Positions 37,339-45,302 of a DNA stretch of 64,000 nucleotides are shown one piece after another. Both the position numbers and the translations under genes were made by a program. Within the stretch, counting starts at the first letter, position 1; the number at the start of each line of letters is the position of its first letter. Source of the stretch: Paenibacillus_L residui (GTDB lineage Bacteria > Bacillota > Bacilli > Paenibacillales > NBRC-103111); NCBI RefSeq assembly GCF_042677205.1, contig NZ_JBHTIU010000039.1:1-64000 (forward strand), in the 5' to 3' direction. A model generated the notes under the pieces. The model saw only the letters and a list, made by a program, of their open reading frames with translations, was not told the origin of the DNA and did not search any database.

Positions 37339-39417
37339 TTGAAAATAACATGGGGGAGAAAAAAATGCCTCGCTTTATCCGCAGCTTTAGCAGTTTCCGC
37401 TTCTGTTCTTCCTGCCGCTTACGGGACGGGCTTACCCGGTTCCGCGCAAGAAAAAGAGATGGAGCAAGAGAGCAGACCTATGGCAGCAGCCCGTCCTTCC
37501 GCCGAGGCTGGGACAACCGCTTTGCTGAACGCCGACGATATTGAATCGTTTGCGGACCAATTCTTTGCCCGGGACGACGTGCAGGCGATGGACATTCCGG
37601 GAGCCGTACTGATCGTCATCAAAGACGGAGAGATCATTCTGTCCAAAGGCTACGGTTATGCAGACAGGGAGCGCAAAATTCCGATGGATCCGGATACTAC
37701 CGTCCTTAGAGTCGGCTCCGTATCCAAAGTATTTACCGCGACGGCGGTCATGCAGCTGCTGGAGCAAGGCAAGCTCGATCTTACATCGGATATCCAAACC
37801 TATATGGGGGATATTCAGCTAAACAATCCTTCAGGAACTCCATTGACCCTGAAGCATCTGCTGACGCATACGACCGGCTTCGATTTTCCCGATCTTAAGC
37901 GCACCGACATACATATGGATCTGGGACTCTTCACTCCAATGGAAGATTATATTAAAGAGCACATGCCTACCGTCGTCCGCCAACCCGGAACTACATTTAC
38001 TTATGACAATTTCGCTTCCATGCTGCAAGGATACATTGTACAGAACTTATCGGGGATGCCATTCAATGAATATGTGGATCAACATATTTTTCAGCCGCTG
38101 AACATGAACAGCAGCAGCTTCTTGCTTAAAGACTCCATTCGCGACAAGCTGGCAACCGGGTACAGCTCCTTGGGACAGCCTGTACCGCTATATACTCTCA
38201 AACCAACCGATATGCCGCAGGGCAGCCTGTTTGCCACAGCTTCGGACATTACCAGATTTATGCTGATGCAATTGAATGGAGGAGCCCTGGATAATGCCCG
38301 CGTCCTGGAGGAAGAAAGCGTACTACAGATGCAGCAAATCCATAATGCCATTCATCCCGAGGTGCCGCATATGGGCTATGGCTTCGAAACGGCTTACCAC
38401 AATCACCATAATGGGCATTCCGTCATTGGTAAAGGAGGAAATATCCCGGGATTTTCATCGTGGATGTGGCTGCTTCCCGAGCATAACACCGGTGCCTTTA
38501 TTGCCTATAATAAAGATGACACTTTGACGGCCGAATTGAGAAAAGAATGGTTCAATGCCTTCATGGACCGGTATTTTCCGGAATCGGAGCCGAAGGAGTA
38601 TATAACGTCCACGCGGGAGGAACTTCTGCGTTTTGAGGGAACTTACCGGGATTTGCGGCAGAAGTTTCTGGTCAGCCGCGTTTCCGTAACGCCGGAAGGC
38701 CAATTAGAGGTTCAGTCCGGCAAAACGTCGAAAATATTGCGCCAGCGGGATGCCCTCCTGTTTGAAGATGAAGACGGGCAGCCTCTTGCCTTCAAAGAAC
38801 GGGAAGATGGAAGCATCCTTTACCTGTTCTACAATAATCCGGTTTCCTGGGCGGAGAAAATGGCCGAACCGGACGGATTTATCGATGTTCCCGATCATCA
38901 TCCTTATGCCTCTTATATCCGGGAGCTGGCTGAATTGGAAATCATTCGCCCTGAGCCGGACGGTTCGTTCGGGCCGGAGATCCCGATGACAAGAGCCCAG
39001 TTTGCCTCGCAAATCGTAACTGCACTCGGGCTGGAGCCATCGAAGGTCCCGGTGATGTTTGCCGATGCCGCGCAGCATCCGGAAGCCGCCCTGCTGCAAA
39101 CCGCACTGGAATCGGGAATCGTCCGGGGAACGGCTCCCGGCATCTTCGAGCCGGATAAGCCGGTTACCCGTCAGGAAGCTGCCGTCATGCTGTGGAACCT
39201 GATGAAGACGTTCGGGACTCAGCCTGGGGAAGCCATCCTCGCTGATGAAACGGATGAATGGGCCCGTGAAGCGGTTCAAGGCCTGGTGGCCAACCGGATG
39301 TTCGGGCCGGAAGTAATTGTTTCGGCCAACGGCTCCGTCCAGTTCCGTTCCAAAGACGTTCTGCTTCGGCAGGAAGCCGCCGCTCTGCTCTATTTCATGC
39401 TGCGCCAGATTTATTGA
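37339..39417 (+). CDS. secreted beta-lactamase-family serine hydrolase with SLH domains
   Basis: About 692 residues. A signal peptide (LALSAALAVSASVLPAAYG) leads to a class C-like serine hydrolase domain, about residues 70-390. Its SxxK is SVSK in VGSVSKVFTATAVMQLL, its YxN is YDN, and GKGGNIPG stands at the third motif. A linker/lipocalin-like region follows, then two or three S-layer homology repeats (FIDVPDHHPYASYIREL onward) that anchor it to cell-wall polymer. The start is TTG at 37339 behind AAGGAGG. It may act on peptidoglycan peptides or esters; true beta-lactamase activity is not implied. Confidence 0.9.
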   Translation: MKITWGRKKCLALSAALAVSASVLPAAYGTGLPGSAQEKEMEQESRPMAAARPSAEAGTTALLNADDIESFADQFFARDDVQAMDIPGAVLIVIKDGEIILSKGYGYADRERKIPMDPDTTVLRVGSVSKVFTATAVMQLLEQGKLDLTSDIQTYMGDIQLNNPSGTPLTLKHLLTHTTGFDFPDLKRTDIHMDLGLFTPMEDYIKEHMPTVVRQPGTTFTYDNFASMLQGYIVQNLSGMPFNEYVDQHIFQPLNMNSSSFLLKDSIRDKLATGYSSLGQPVPLYTLKPTDMPQGSLFATASDITRFMLMQLNGGALDNARVLEEESVLQMQQIHNAIHPEVPHMGYGFETAYHNHHNGHSVIGKGGNIPGFSSWMWLLPEHNTGAFIAYNKDDTLTAELRKEWFNAFMDRYFPESEPKEYITSTREELLRFEGTYRDLRQKFLVSRVSVTPEGQLEVQSGKTSKILRQRDALLFEDEDGQPLAFKEREDGSILYLFYNNPVSWAEKMAEPDGFIDVPDHHPYASYIRELAELEIIRPEPDGSFGPEIPMTRAQFASQIVTALGLEPSKVPVMFADAAQHPEAALLQTALESGIVRGTAPGIFEPDKPVTRQEAAVMLWNLMKTFGTQPGEAILADETDEWAREAVQGLVANRMFGPEVIVSANGSVQFRSKDVLLRQEAAALLYFMLRQIY

Positions 39418-39440
39418 TCCTGAGAAGTAGGTATTTAATT

Positions 39441-39486
39441 AACAATTGCCCGTTATCGGAGTTCCGGGGTGACGGGCAATTGTTTG
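39441..39486 (+). terminator. terminator after the SLH hydrolase gene
   Basis: AACAATTGCCCGT pairs perfectly with ACGGGCAATTGTT; a short T-rich tail follows. Confidence 0.7.
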
Positions 39487-39496
39487 AATATGCGTC

Positions 39497-39525
39497 TTGA
39501 ATATTCCTTAAAGTCATGCTATAGT
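39497..39525 (+). promoter_or_regulatory. promoter of the methyltransferase leader
   Basis: TTGAAT and TATAGT separated by exactly 17 bases. The predicted start site lies about 30 bases before the leader peptide, leaving an RNA leader of about 460 bases before the methyltransferase gene. Confidence 0.75.
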
Positions 39526-39564
39526 TCAGGTATCTCTTTAAATCTTGAGGAGGATTATTAAATA

Positions 39565-39609
39565 ATGGTGTACTATATCAGACTGCGACTCCCTTCTTTG
39601 AACAAGTAA
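39565..39609 (+). CDS. 14-residue RLR leader peptide (ErmDL-like)
   Basis: Encodes MVYYIRLRLPSLNK with the ribosome site GAGGAGG eleven bases upstream. The ErmD leader peptide is MTHSMRLRFPTLNQ: same length, same RLR at residues 6-8, same P, L and N at 10, 12 and 13. In ErmDL the RLR motif makes the ribosome stall when a macrolide or ketolide is bound. The last codons here (TTG AAC A) form one arm of a hairpin with TGTTCAA at 39617-39623, so stalling would change the downstream RNA fold. Drug-dependent stalling is inferred from this match. Confidence 0.85.
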   Translation: MVYYIRLRLPSLNK

Positions 39610-39706
39610 TTGAATATGTTCAAAGGCTCTGTTTGTCTTAAAACAGAGTAAACGGGATCAGTCTGCCCATTTTTAATAATCTTCATTACGCAATAAATTA
39701 ATGAAG
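39598..39706 (+). promoter_or_regulatory. chain of alternative hairpins in the attenuator leader
   Basis: Successive stems: TTGAACA/TGTTCAA (39598-39623), CTCTGTTT/AAACAGAG (39627-39648) and CTTCATTA/TAATGAAG (39681-39706). Longer-range complements also exist: CAGACTG inside the peptide gene with CAGTCTG at 39659-39665, and the GATTATTA at its ribosome site with TAATAATC near 39675-39682. Mutually exclusive folds of this sort are the hallmark of translation-controlled attenuation. Confidence 0.7.
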
Positions 39707-39737
39707 AAAGGCGGGTTAATCTGCCTTTCTTTTATTT
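39705..39737 (+). terminator. first attenuator terminator
   Basis: AGAAAGGC pairs with GCCTTTCT around ten bases and is followed by TTTTATTT. It overlaps the preceding CTTCATTA/TAATGAAG stem by two bases, so the two compete. Confidence 0.8.
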
Positions 39738-39739
39738 AA

Positions 39740-39833
39740 ATATAAGAAAGTATAAGTTTTTATCTATACCTGTTCTTATATTTCATCGGTAAACGCGCCC
39801 GTCCTATGGACGGCGATAGCCGTTTATCCTTGT
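39740..39833 (+). ncRNA. structured leader element, copy 1 (also found before nrdJ)
   Basis: A stretch of about 94 bases with two stems. The first pairs ATATAAGAA with TTCTTATAT, enclosing an inner stem. The second pairs GTAAACG with CGTTTAT, enclosing CCGTCC-TAT-GGACGG. A closely similar sequence lies at 50531-50626 upstream of nrdJ, in the same orientation relative to its gene. Loops differ and at least one pair changes from C-G to U-G, suggesting RNA structure is kept. Not a riboswitch class I recognise. Confidence 0.6.
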
Positions 39834-39938
39834 ATGCAGATGATTACCTTCTCTTTGTATTAAGGGGAAGGTTTATTGGGCTACGACTATTTTCATATAA
39901 TAAACCTTACCTGTAAGGTCTTCTTCCCATTTACTCTG

Positions 39939-39973
39939 AATCACGGGCAAATAGCCTGTGATTTTTTTATTTT
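39939..39973 (+). terminator. second attenuator terminator, directly before the methyltransferase gene
   Basis: AATCACGGGC pairs with GCCTGTGATT (one G-U) around AAATA and is followed by TTTTTTT. Upstream AAGGTTTATT and AATAAACCTT can also pair, as can ACCTTA and TAAGGT, giving a possible antiterminator. It ends about 20 bases before the ATG. Confidence 0.8.
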
Positions 39974-39994
39974 GGTAAGAAAGGGAGAGACAGA

Positions 39995-40876
39995 ATGAAC
40001 AAGTTAAACAACAGCGCAAAAATAGCGAAGACATTTGAAACGATCTTCAAATGCCCCCACTGCAGCGGTTCGATGAAGGTAACGGAACTAAAAAGCATGA
40101 GGTGCCTTAATAAGCATACATTTGATTTTGCCAAAACCGGCTATCTGAATTTACTGACCCGTCCCGCTAACAGTCATTACAAAAAAGAATTATTTGAAGC
40201 AAGACACAAAATGATTGCCGAAAGTGAATTATATACTCCTTTGCATGAAGCCATCGTAAGATGTATACAAGGGCATGCGGCTGCCTCCGCATCTCCTTTA
40301 ATGGTTGTAGATTTAGGCTGCGGAGAAGGCTCTCATCTGCAGAAAATTTTGAATGAGCGGATACACCCAGCCATGACCGGATTCGGCCTGGATATATCGA
40401 AGGAGGCTATTAACCTGGCTTCCAAAAGATACGAAAACCACATTTGGCTTGTTAGCGATTTAGCCAAGCTGCCGTTCAGAGATGATTCGTTCCATGTCAT
40501 ATTGAATATTTTGTCTCCCTCGAATTATAAGGAATTCAAGAGGGTTTTGGTTCCTGACGGGTTGATCATTAAAGTCGTGCCTCGGCCCGATTATTTATTG
40601 GAGCTGCGAAAAGCCTTCTTTGAAAACAATGAAAAAGAGCATTATAAAAATGATGAATCCGCGGAGCTTTTTAAAAAACACTTCGATTTACTGAATGTCA
40701 CCCATATCAGCTACGTGAAAAACTTAAACCAGGAGGAAATGGATCATTTGACGCAAATGACCCCTCTCGCCTGGTCGTCAGACAAAATGCACATGGATAT
40801 GTTCAAAAATCAAGACTCCGCGCAGATCACAATAGATTTGGATATTTTAGTCGGGGTAAACAAGAAAATGATATAA
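39995..40876 (+). CDS. RlmA/TlrB-type 23S rRNA (guanine-N1) methyltransferase
   Basis: A 293-residue enzyme. The N-terminal zinc site C20, C23, C37, H41 (CPHC, later C..KH) is followed by FDFAKTGYLNLLTRP, a block conserved in RlmA. The SAM-binding VVDLGCGEGSH lies at about residues 104-114. RlmA(I) methylates G745 and RlmA(II)/TlrB methylates G748 of 23S rRNA; TlrB contributes to tylosin resistance. The macrolide-type leader upstream supports a resistance or ribosome-protection role. It starts with ATG behind AAAGGGAG. Confidence 0.88.
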   Translation: MNKLNNSAKIAKTFETIFKCPHCSGSMKVTELKSMRCLNKHTFDFAKTGYLNLLTRPANSHYKKELFEARHKMIAESELYTPLHEAIVRCIQGHAAASASPLMVVDLGCGEGSHLQKILNERIHPAMTGFGLDISKEAINLASKRYENHIWLVSDLAKLPFRDDSFHVILNILSPSNYKEFKRVLVPDGLIIKVVPRPDYLLELRKAFFENNEKEHYKNDESAELFKKHFDLLNVTHISYVKNLNQEEMDHLTQMTPLAWSSDKMHMDMFKNQDSAQITIDLDILVGVNKKMI

Positions 40877-40918
40877 GGGTTGCAACAACAAAAGAAGCTC
40901 GTCATTTCAACTTAAGCA

Positions 40919-40977
40919 AAACAAGCGATCCCTGGAGATTATAGTTTAACCGTCTCCTCAAGGATCGCTTGTTTTTT
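40919..40977 (+). terminator. terminator of the methyltransferase gene
   Basis: AACAAGCGATCC pairs with GGATCGCTTGTT, with GGAGA/TCTCC inside, followed by TTTTTT. It may also serve the convergent exporter operon. Confidence 0.9.
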
Positions 40978-41012
40978 CAGTGAACACGTTAATTATCGAG
41001 GAAATCGAAGAT

Positions 41013-41804
41013 TTATCCTCCCGCACTCTGATATCTTTTAATTCCATAAAACCACATCAAAAGCGAAAGCAAGAAACAAGCTACGGCAACTAGAGGGGCA
41101 ATTAAACCTAACCAAGTCGGGAATATTCCCCCATCCTTGGAAAGGATGACGACGGATGGGTAATAATTAATAAACGCAAACGGAATACCGAAGGTTAGCA
41201 GCGTTTGCACGAAGAAACCATAAATGGATATGGGATAAGATATAAAGTCACGCAACGCGCCATACAAAGTAAATAAAAACTGAGAGCTTGTAAAGATAAA
41301 TGCCCAGCTCCCCAAGAAAATGAATGCGGCAGCATGCATCAACCCGCCGCTGACTAATACGACACCAAGAAAAAATATGGTGGCAATGGACCAATCGGTC
41401 TCCAATTGCACTAACGACAAAATTAAAAACGAACCGGCAACGATGAAATGCGCAATATACCCTATATTGAATTGATTTGCGCTAAGGTGGGTAAGCGGAT
41501 GAAGAGGTGAAGTCAAATAGCGGTCGAATCCCCCGCTTATAACCAATGAATCGAAACCCGTCATATGGTAAAAAAATGATGCGCCAAGCGCGTAAGTAAA
41601 TACATTAAGACTAACGAGCAGTGCAATCTCGGACCAATTCCATCCGTTAATCGTTTGAAATTTTTGCACCAACAGCCATAGCACAACAAAGTCTGCAACA
41701 TATCCTAACCCCTGCCCCCAGATCCCGATTAGGAATGCCCCACGATATTCCATCTGTGATTTAAATTTATATAGAACGAAACGCAAAAATAGTGACAAGC
41801 CCAT
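41013..41804 (-). CDS. ABC-2 family exporter permease (COG3694-like)
   Basis: A 263-residue protein with six membrane segments, of the ABC2_membrane_6 type. FLRFVLYKFKSQMEYRGAFLIG at the start and SGGFDRYLTSPLHPL in the middle are typical. Together with the gene upstream it forms the membrane part of an exporter of unknown substrate. It starts with ATG behind AAGAAGGGA. Last gene of a three-gene operon. Confidence 0.88.
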   Translation of the reverse strand: MGLSLFLRFVLYKFKSQMEYRGAFLIGIWGQGLGYVADFVVLWLLVQKFQTINGWNWSEIALLVSLNVFTYALGASFFYHMTGFDSLVISGGFDRYLTSPLHPLTHLSANQFNIGYIAHFIVAGSFLILSLVQLETDWSIATIFFLGVVLVSGGLMHAAAFIFLGSWAFIFTSSQFLFTLYGALRDFISYPISIYGFFVQTLLTFGIPFAFINYYPSVVILSKDGGIFPTWLGLIAPLVAVACFLLSLLMWFYGIKRYQSAGG

Positions 41805-41832
41805 AGGATCCCTTCTTTTTCTACATAATCTG

Positions 41833-42621
41833 TTAACCGCCTTGTATTGCCAGACGCCGTAGTGCCTTCCACCATAATAACGATACCAAACCGTACAGAA
41901 TAGCGATCCAAATCAAGCCGACAATGATATTTTGATAGATTTCGTTTGATGTCATTTTCCCTAAATAAACTGCAGCAGGAACAAATCCCAGAAACTTGAA
42001 AGGCAGCATATTGGCAACATCCTGCCAGACCGGAGGGAAGAACCATAGCGGGATAAATGAACCTGAAAAAATTTTAATAAGTCCTCCCACCGTCCACCTT
42101 AGAGCAAAGGTTGTCATAAACCAAAAGGCGACCAGGGCAATAAGATAGCCAATCCCAAAAGAAATCAACAAGGCGATCATAACAGTAGCCACAAAGGGAA
42201 TGAGATCATGAGATGCAGAGATCGGCTGCAGTCCGAAGAGCAGCGCGGCAATAAGCAAAGTCGGTATCAACTGAAACACAATCTTATACATGTTTTTCCC
42301 CGCTTCATCGGCAAACAAAAAGAAAGGATAGCGAAGCGGTTTTACAAGATGCATCATTATTCCGCCCGTCTTCAAACTCTCATCAACCTGGTTATGTACA
42401 TGTGTCATCAGTATGATAGATAAGCTCGTATTCAATATGGAATAGCTCACCATTTCTTTAAGTCCTACACCACTCGTAATGGAATCTCCAAGCAGGGCTT
42501 TCCATATCGATATTTGAATGAGAAGAAAAAGGATGTTGCCGCCAATTTGTAGCCATACTTCAGCCCGATAGGCCATACTTCTTGAGAACGATTTCATGGC
42601 TTGGGAGAAATAAGCCATCAT
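41833..42621 (-). CDS. ABC-2 family exporter permease (COG4587-like)
   Basis: A 262-residue six-segment membrane protein homologous in layout to its neighbour. The N-terminus is FSQAMKSFSRSMAYRAEVWL and a conserved TGGIMMHLVKPLRYP block is present. Its ATG overlaps the ATPase stop (ATGA), so the three genes are translationally coupled. Substrate unknown. Confidence 0.88.
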   Translation of the reverse strand: MMAYFSQAMKSFSRSMAYRAEVWLQIGGNILFLLIQISIWKALLGDSITSGVGLKEMVSYSILNTSLSIILMTHVHNQVDESLKTGGIMMHLVKPLRYPFFLFADEAGKNMYKIVFQLIPTLLIAALLFGLQPISASHDLIPFVATVMIALLISFGIGYLIALVAFWFMTTFALRWTVGGLIKIFSGSFIPLWFFPPVWQDVANMLPFKFLGFVPAAVYLGKMTSNEIYQNIIVGLIWIAILYGLVSLLWWKALRRLAIQGG

Positions 42622-43673
42622 GTGCCGGCCACCTTCTTCTCCACGAAATTGGACAATCCTTGCATACTTTTATCGCTTTCAGAACCTTCACCCTCCAGGT
42701 GTTGGTATAAAGACCTTATGACGTCCTCAATATCGTTCTCCCGCATCGTCACGTCGATAACAGGATGCTGTGCTGCTATTTTGCTGATTTGTTCAAAAAC
42801 AGAAGCATTATTCCGGGAAAACTGATAATGCTTGCGCTTTCCTTCATCTTGAATCAATTGGACACCGGGAATAGATATAGGATGGATTGGATCGGCAAAT
42901 TCAATCGTCACCTTCTGCCCCCCGCCTAACTGCTCCTTCAATTGCTTGACCTCGCCGTCATAAACCAACTTCCCTTTGTTCACAACCAGCAATCGGGGAC
43001 AAATCTCATCGATATCTTTCATATCATGGGTTGTCAGAATGATAGTTACTTTTTTCTCCTGATTTACGGTTCGCAGAAACTCCCGTATCCGGTCCTTTGC
43101 CATAATATCCAACCCGATCGTAGGCTCATCCAGAAATAAAATGTCGGGCTCATGCAAGAGGGAGATCGCAATTTCTGCGCGCATCCGCTGCCCCAAACTT
43201 AATTGACGTACAGGCTGTGTGATGAATGAATGCATGCCCAGCAATTCAATGTATTTATTATAATTTTCCTTGTATGATTTAAGGGGTATTTTATAAATAT
43301 GCCTGTGCAAATCAAACGAATCGGCGACAGGAAGATCCCACCACAACTGACTCCTCTGTCCAAATACAACTCCGATATGCCGATTATTTTCTCTTCTCTT
43401 TTTATGCGGATTGTTTCCGCGAACAAGAACATGGCCCGAAGTGGGGACAAGAATGCCTGTCAGCATTTTAATAATTGTTGATTTGCCTGCACCATTTTGC
43501 CCAAGCAGTCCAACGGCCTCTCCCTTGGCTATTGAAAAAGAGATCTCTTCTACTGCTCGATTAATAGAATATTCCTGAGTGACCAAATTGCGAAATGACC
43601 CCCAGAACCCTTTATATCGCTTATATTGCTTATATTCCTTTACTACATCATGTAAAGAAATGATAGCCATCAT
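42618..43673 (-). CDS. ABC exporter ATPase (COG4586-like)
   Basis: A 351-residue ATPase with Walker A LLGQNGAGKSTIIKML, signature LSLGQRMRAEIAISL, Walker B ILFLDEPTIGLD and switch His in LTTHDM. A C-terminal extension of about 90 residues is typical of drug- or antibiotic-exporter ATPases of this COG. A promoter with TTGAAG and TATAAT lies upstream, separate from the gene before it. Confidence 0.9.
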   Translation of the reverse strand: MMAIISLHDVVKEYKQYKRYKGFWGSFRNLVTQEYSINRAVEEISFSIAKGEAVGLLGQNGAGKSTIIKMLTGILVPTSGHVLVRGNNPHKKRRENNRHIGVVFGQRSQLWWDLPVADSFDLHRHIYKIPLKSYKENYNKYIELLGMHSFITQPVRQLSLGQRMRAEIAISLLHEPDILFLDEPTIGLDIMAKDRIREFLRTVNQEKKVTIILTTHDMKDIDEICPRLLVVNKGKLVYDGEVKQLKEQLGGGQKVTIEFADPIHPISIPGVQLIQDEGKRKHYQFSRNNASVFEQISKIAAQHPVIDVTMRENDIEDVIRSLYQHLEGEGSESDKSMQGLSNFVEKKVAGT

Positions 43674-43712
43674 TACACTCCTCTATTTTCTAATAGTTGG
43701 AAATTCAAAAGG

Positions 43713-43741
43713 ATTATAACAAAGAAAAAAAGTTTCTTCAA
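43713..43741 (-). promoter_or_regulatory. promoter of the ABC-2 exporter operon
   Basis: On the minus strand TTGAAG and a perfect TATAAT are separated by 17 bases, about 40 bases before the ATPase start. Confidence 0.75.
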
Positions 43742-43787
43742 TAATGAATACTATTGGCAATATCATTCAGCATTTTATTCGTTGAAC

Positions 43788-43819
43788 AAAAAAAAGCCCG
43801 CACCCTAAAGGTACGAGTC
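43788..43819 (-). terminator. terminator of the small secreted protein gene
   Basis: On the minus strand a nine-pair stem with wobble pairs (GACTCGTACC against GGTGCGGGC) is followed by eight Ts. It separates this gene from the exporter operon. Confidence 0.65.
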
Positions 43820-43918
43820 GATGACATCTCATAAATTATTCCTTACGAAAAGAAACGATTCCCACGTCCTACTTCGACTGCAATTCCAATGGTACCCAGT
43901 CTTGCTGACGAAACTTTT

Positions 43919-44389
43919 TTACTCTATAAAATACATTTTGCCATCCACTTCGAGGGATACCGAAGACTGTGCCAAATCTTCCTTCAGTTGCTTCGCGTAA
44001 GCCACCACTTGATCGATCAATTTTTTATCGAGCTTTTCAGCGAAAGCGTACACAATCGTGACGTTTTCCTTAATCAATGTCTTGTCTTTATCGACCCAAG
44101 CTCCTTCCCCGTCCACAGCGGTAGCGCCTCCAAACCATTCCGAGAAATTCGTAAGCGCCTCATCAACGAATCTTTGCTGTGCTTCCTCGGTAATCGGGAT
44201 GTTGCCCTTTACCGTAGACGGTACGTAGATTTTGATCACGTGACTAAGATGAAACTTGCCATCAAGCGCACTGCCTGTAATTCCGACTGTCTCAGAGCCC
44301 TCCGCACTGTAAGACTGCTGGACAGGTAAGAATACGAGAGTCAAAAGTACAACAAATGCCGCCGCAATCATCCAACTCTTTTTCTTCAT
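43919..44389 (-). CDS. secreted protein of unknown function (DUF3574-like appearance)
   Basis: A 156-residue protein with a clear signal peptide (AAAFVVLLTLVFLPVQQSYSA). The mature domain has HLSHVIKIYVPS, FSEWFGGATAVDGEGAWVD and NVTIVYAFAEK. This recalls the DUF3574 pattern, but the match is a judgement by eye. It is transcribed divergently from a tetR gene, with a palindrome at its own start site, so it is very likely a TetR target. Confidence 0.75.
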   Translation of the reverse strand: MKKKSWMIAAAFVVLLTLVFLPVQQSYSAEGSETVGITGSALDGKFHLSHVIKIYVPSTVKGNIPITEEAQQRFVDEALTNFSEWFGGATAVDGEGAWVDKDKTLIKENVTIVYAFAEKLDKKLIDQVVAYAKQLKEDLAQSSVSLEVDGKMYFIE

Positions 44390-44456
44390 TATCGATGTCT
44401 CCTTTACTATTTTCTCACCGAGAGATTGCTTACGAAAAACTTTTCACTCCGTCTTC

Positions 44457-44513
44457 ATACCAACCAGTCGGTATTTAGGGATCATTATACATTTCAAAAT
44501 ATGTTATAATCAA
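44457..44513 (-). promoter_or_regulatory. divergent promoter and TetR-type operator
   Basis: On the minus strand TTGATT and TATAAT are spaced by 18 bases (44484-44513). Just downstream, at the start site, lies the near-palindrome ATACCAACCAGTCGGTAT (44457-44474). A TATAAT for the tetR direction (44505-44510) overlaps the same region. Binding there would block the secreted-protein gene and probably tetR too. Confidence 0.7.
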
Positions 44514-44546
44514 TGGGTCTTCAGAATTATAAAAGGAGATTTGGTA

Positions 44547-45137
44547 ATGGGAAATCAGGAGCAATCACAGAAAACAATCGATAGATTAATTAAGTCCGGA
44601 GTAGAGCTGTTCTCCCGCCAAGGCTATTCAAATACAAGCATCGAGCAAATCGTAAAACACGCAGGTTATTCAAAAGGCGGCTTTTATGCTCATTTCACTA
44701 GTAAAGAGGAATTCTTGCTTACCATCATCAAGGAAGGAATCGACTTTTATTTTGATGAATTAAAAGCGGCATTGGCACGGAAGGATCAGAATATGCTGAG
44801 CAATTTCAAGGAATTTTCTCTACGGTTAATCAGAGAATCTTATGAGCAAGGTTCCTCGTTATTACTGATTCATGGATGCATGAACTCGAATGAGCTTCCC
44901 CTGGTCAAGGAAAGGCTTATTGAACAAATGGAAGAATGGCGACAATTCCTCACGCATTTTTTTCAAGTGATGAAGGACGAAGGCCTTATTGGAAGTCCCC
45001 TGGACGCGAGGATTCTTGCTACAGCATCCATGGCCTTATTTAATGGAATTAATCTGCAGCACTTTGTTGACGAAAAAATTAAACTGGAGGAAATGCTGCA
45101 CGTAATCTTCGAGCTGCTTCAAATCCGAGAACAATAG
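44547..45137 (+). CDS. TetR/AcrR family repressor
   Basis: About 196 residues. The N-terminal helix-turn-helix is FSRQGYSNTSIEQIVKHAGY followed by SKGGFYAHFTSKEEFL; the C-terminal half is a helical ligand domain. The ATG at 44547 follows AAAAGGAGAT with good spacing; the TTG six bases earlier is less likely. It is divergent from the secreted-protein gene, and a candidate operator lies between them. The ABC-2 exporter beyond that gene may also be under its influence. Confidence 0.9.
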   Translation: MGNQEQSQKTIDRLIKSGVELFSRQGYSNTSIEQIVKHAGYSKGGFYAHFTSKEEFLLTIIKEGIDFYFDELKAALARKDQNMLSNFKEFSLRLIRESYEQGSSLLLIHGCMNSNELPLVKERLIEQMEEWRQFLTHFFQVMKDEGLIGSPLDARILATASMALFNGINLQHFVDEKIKLEEMLHVIFELLQIREQ

Positions 45138-45215
45138 CTATCTTCGAAACGTCAAATTTGGATGCTGAATTTAGCACAGGATTGGTTGATGAACGACAGC
45201 GGGGCGAGGAATATC

Positions 45216-45302
45216 GGCCGAATAACCCCTCATGACGGTCTGCAGCTGCATCTTTTATCTGCTTCCCGTTCATGAGGGTATCCTCTTCGGCCAACTCTTT
45301 TT
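45216..45302 (+). terminator. long terminator after tetR
   Basis: GGCCGAA pairs with TTCGGCC, and ACCCCTCATGA with TCATGAGGGT, followed by CTCTTTTT. The T-run reaches the stop of the convergent aminopeptidase gene. Confidence 0.75.
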
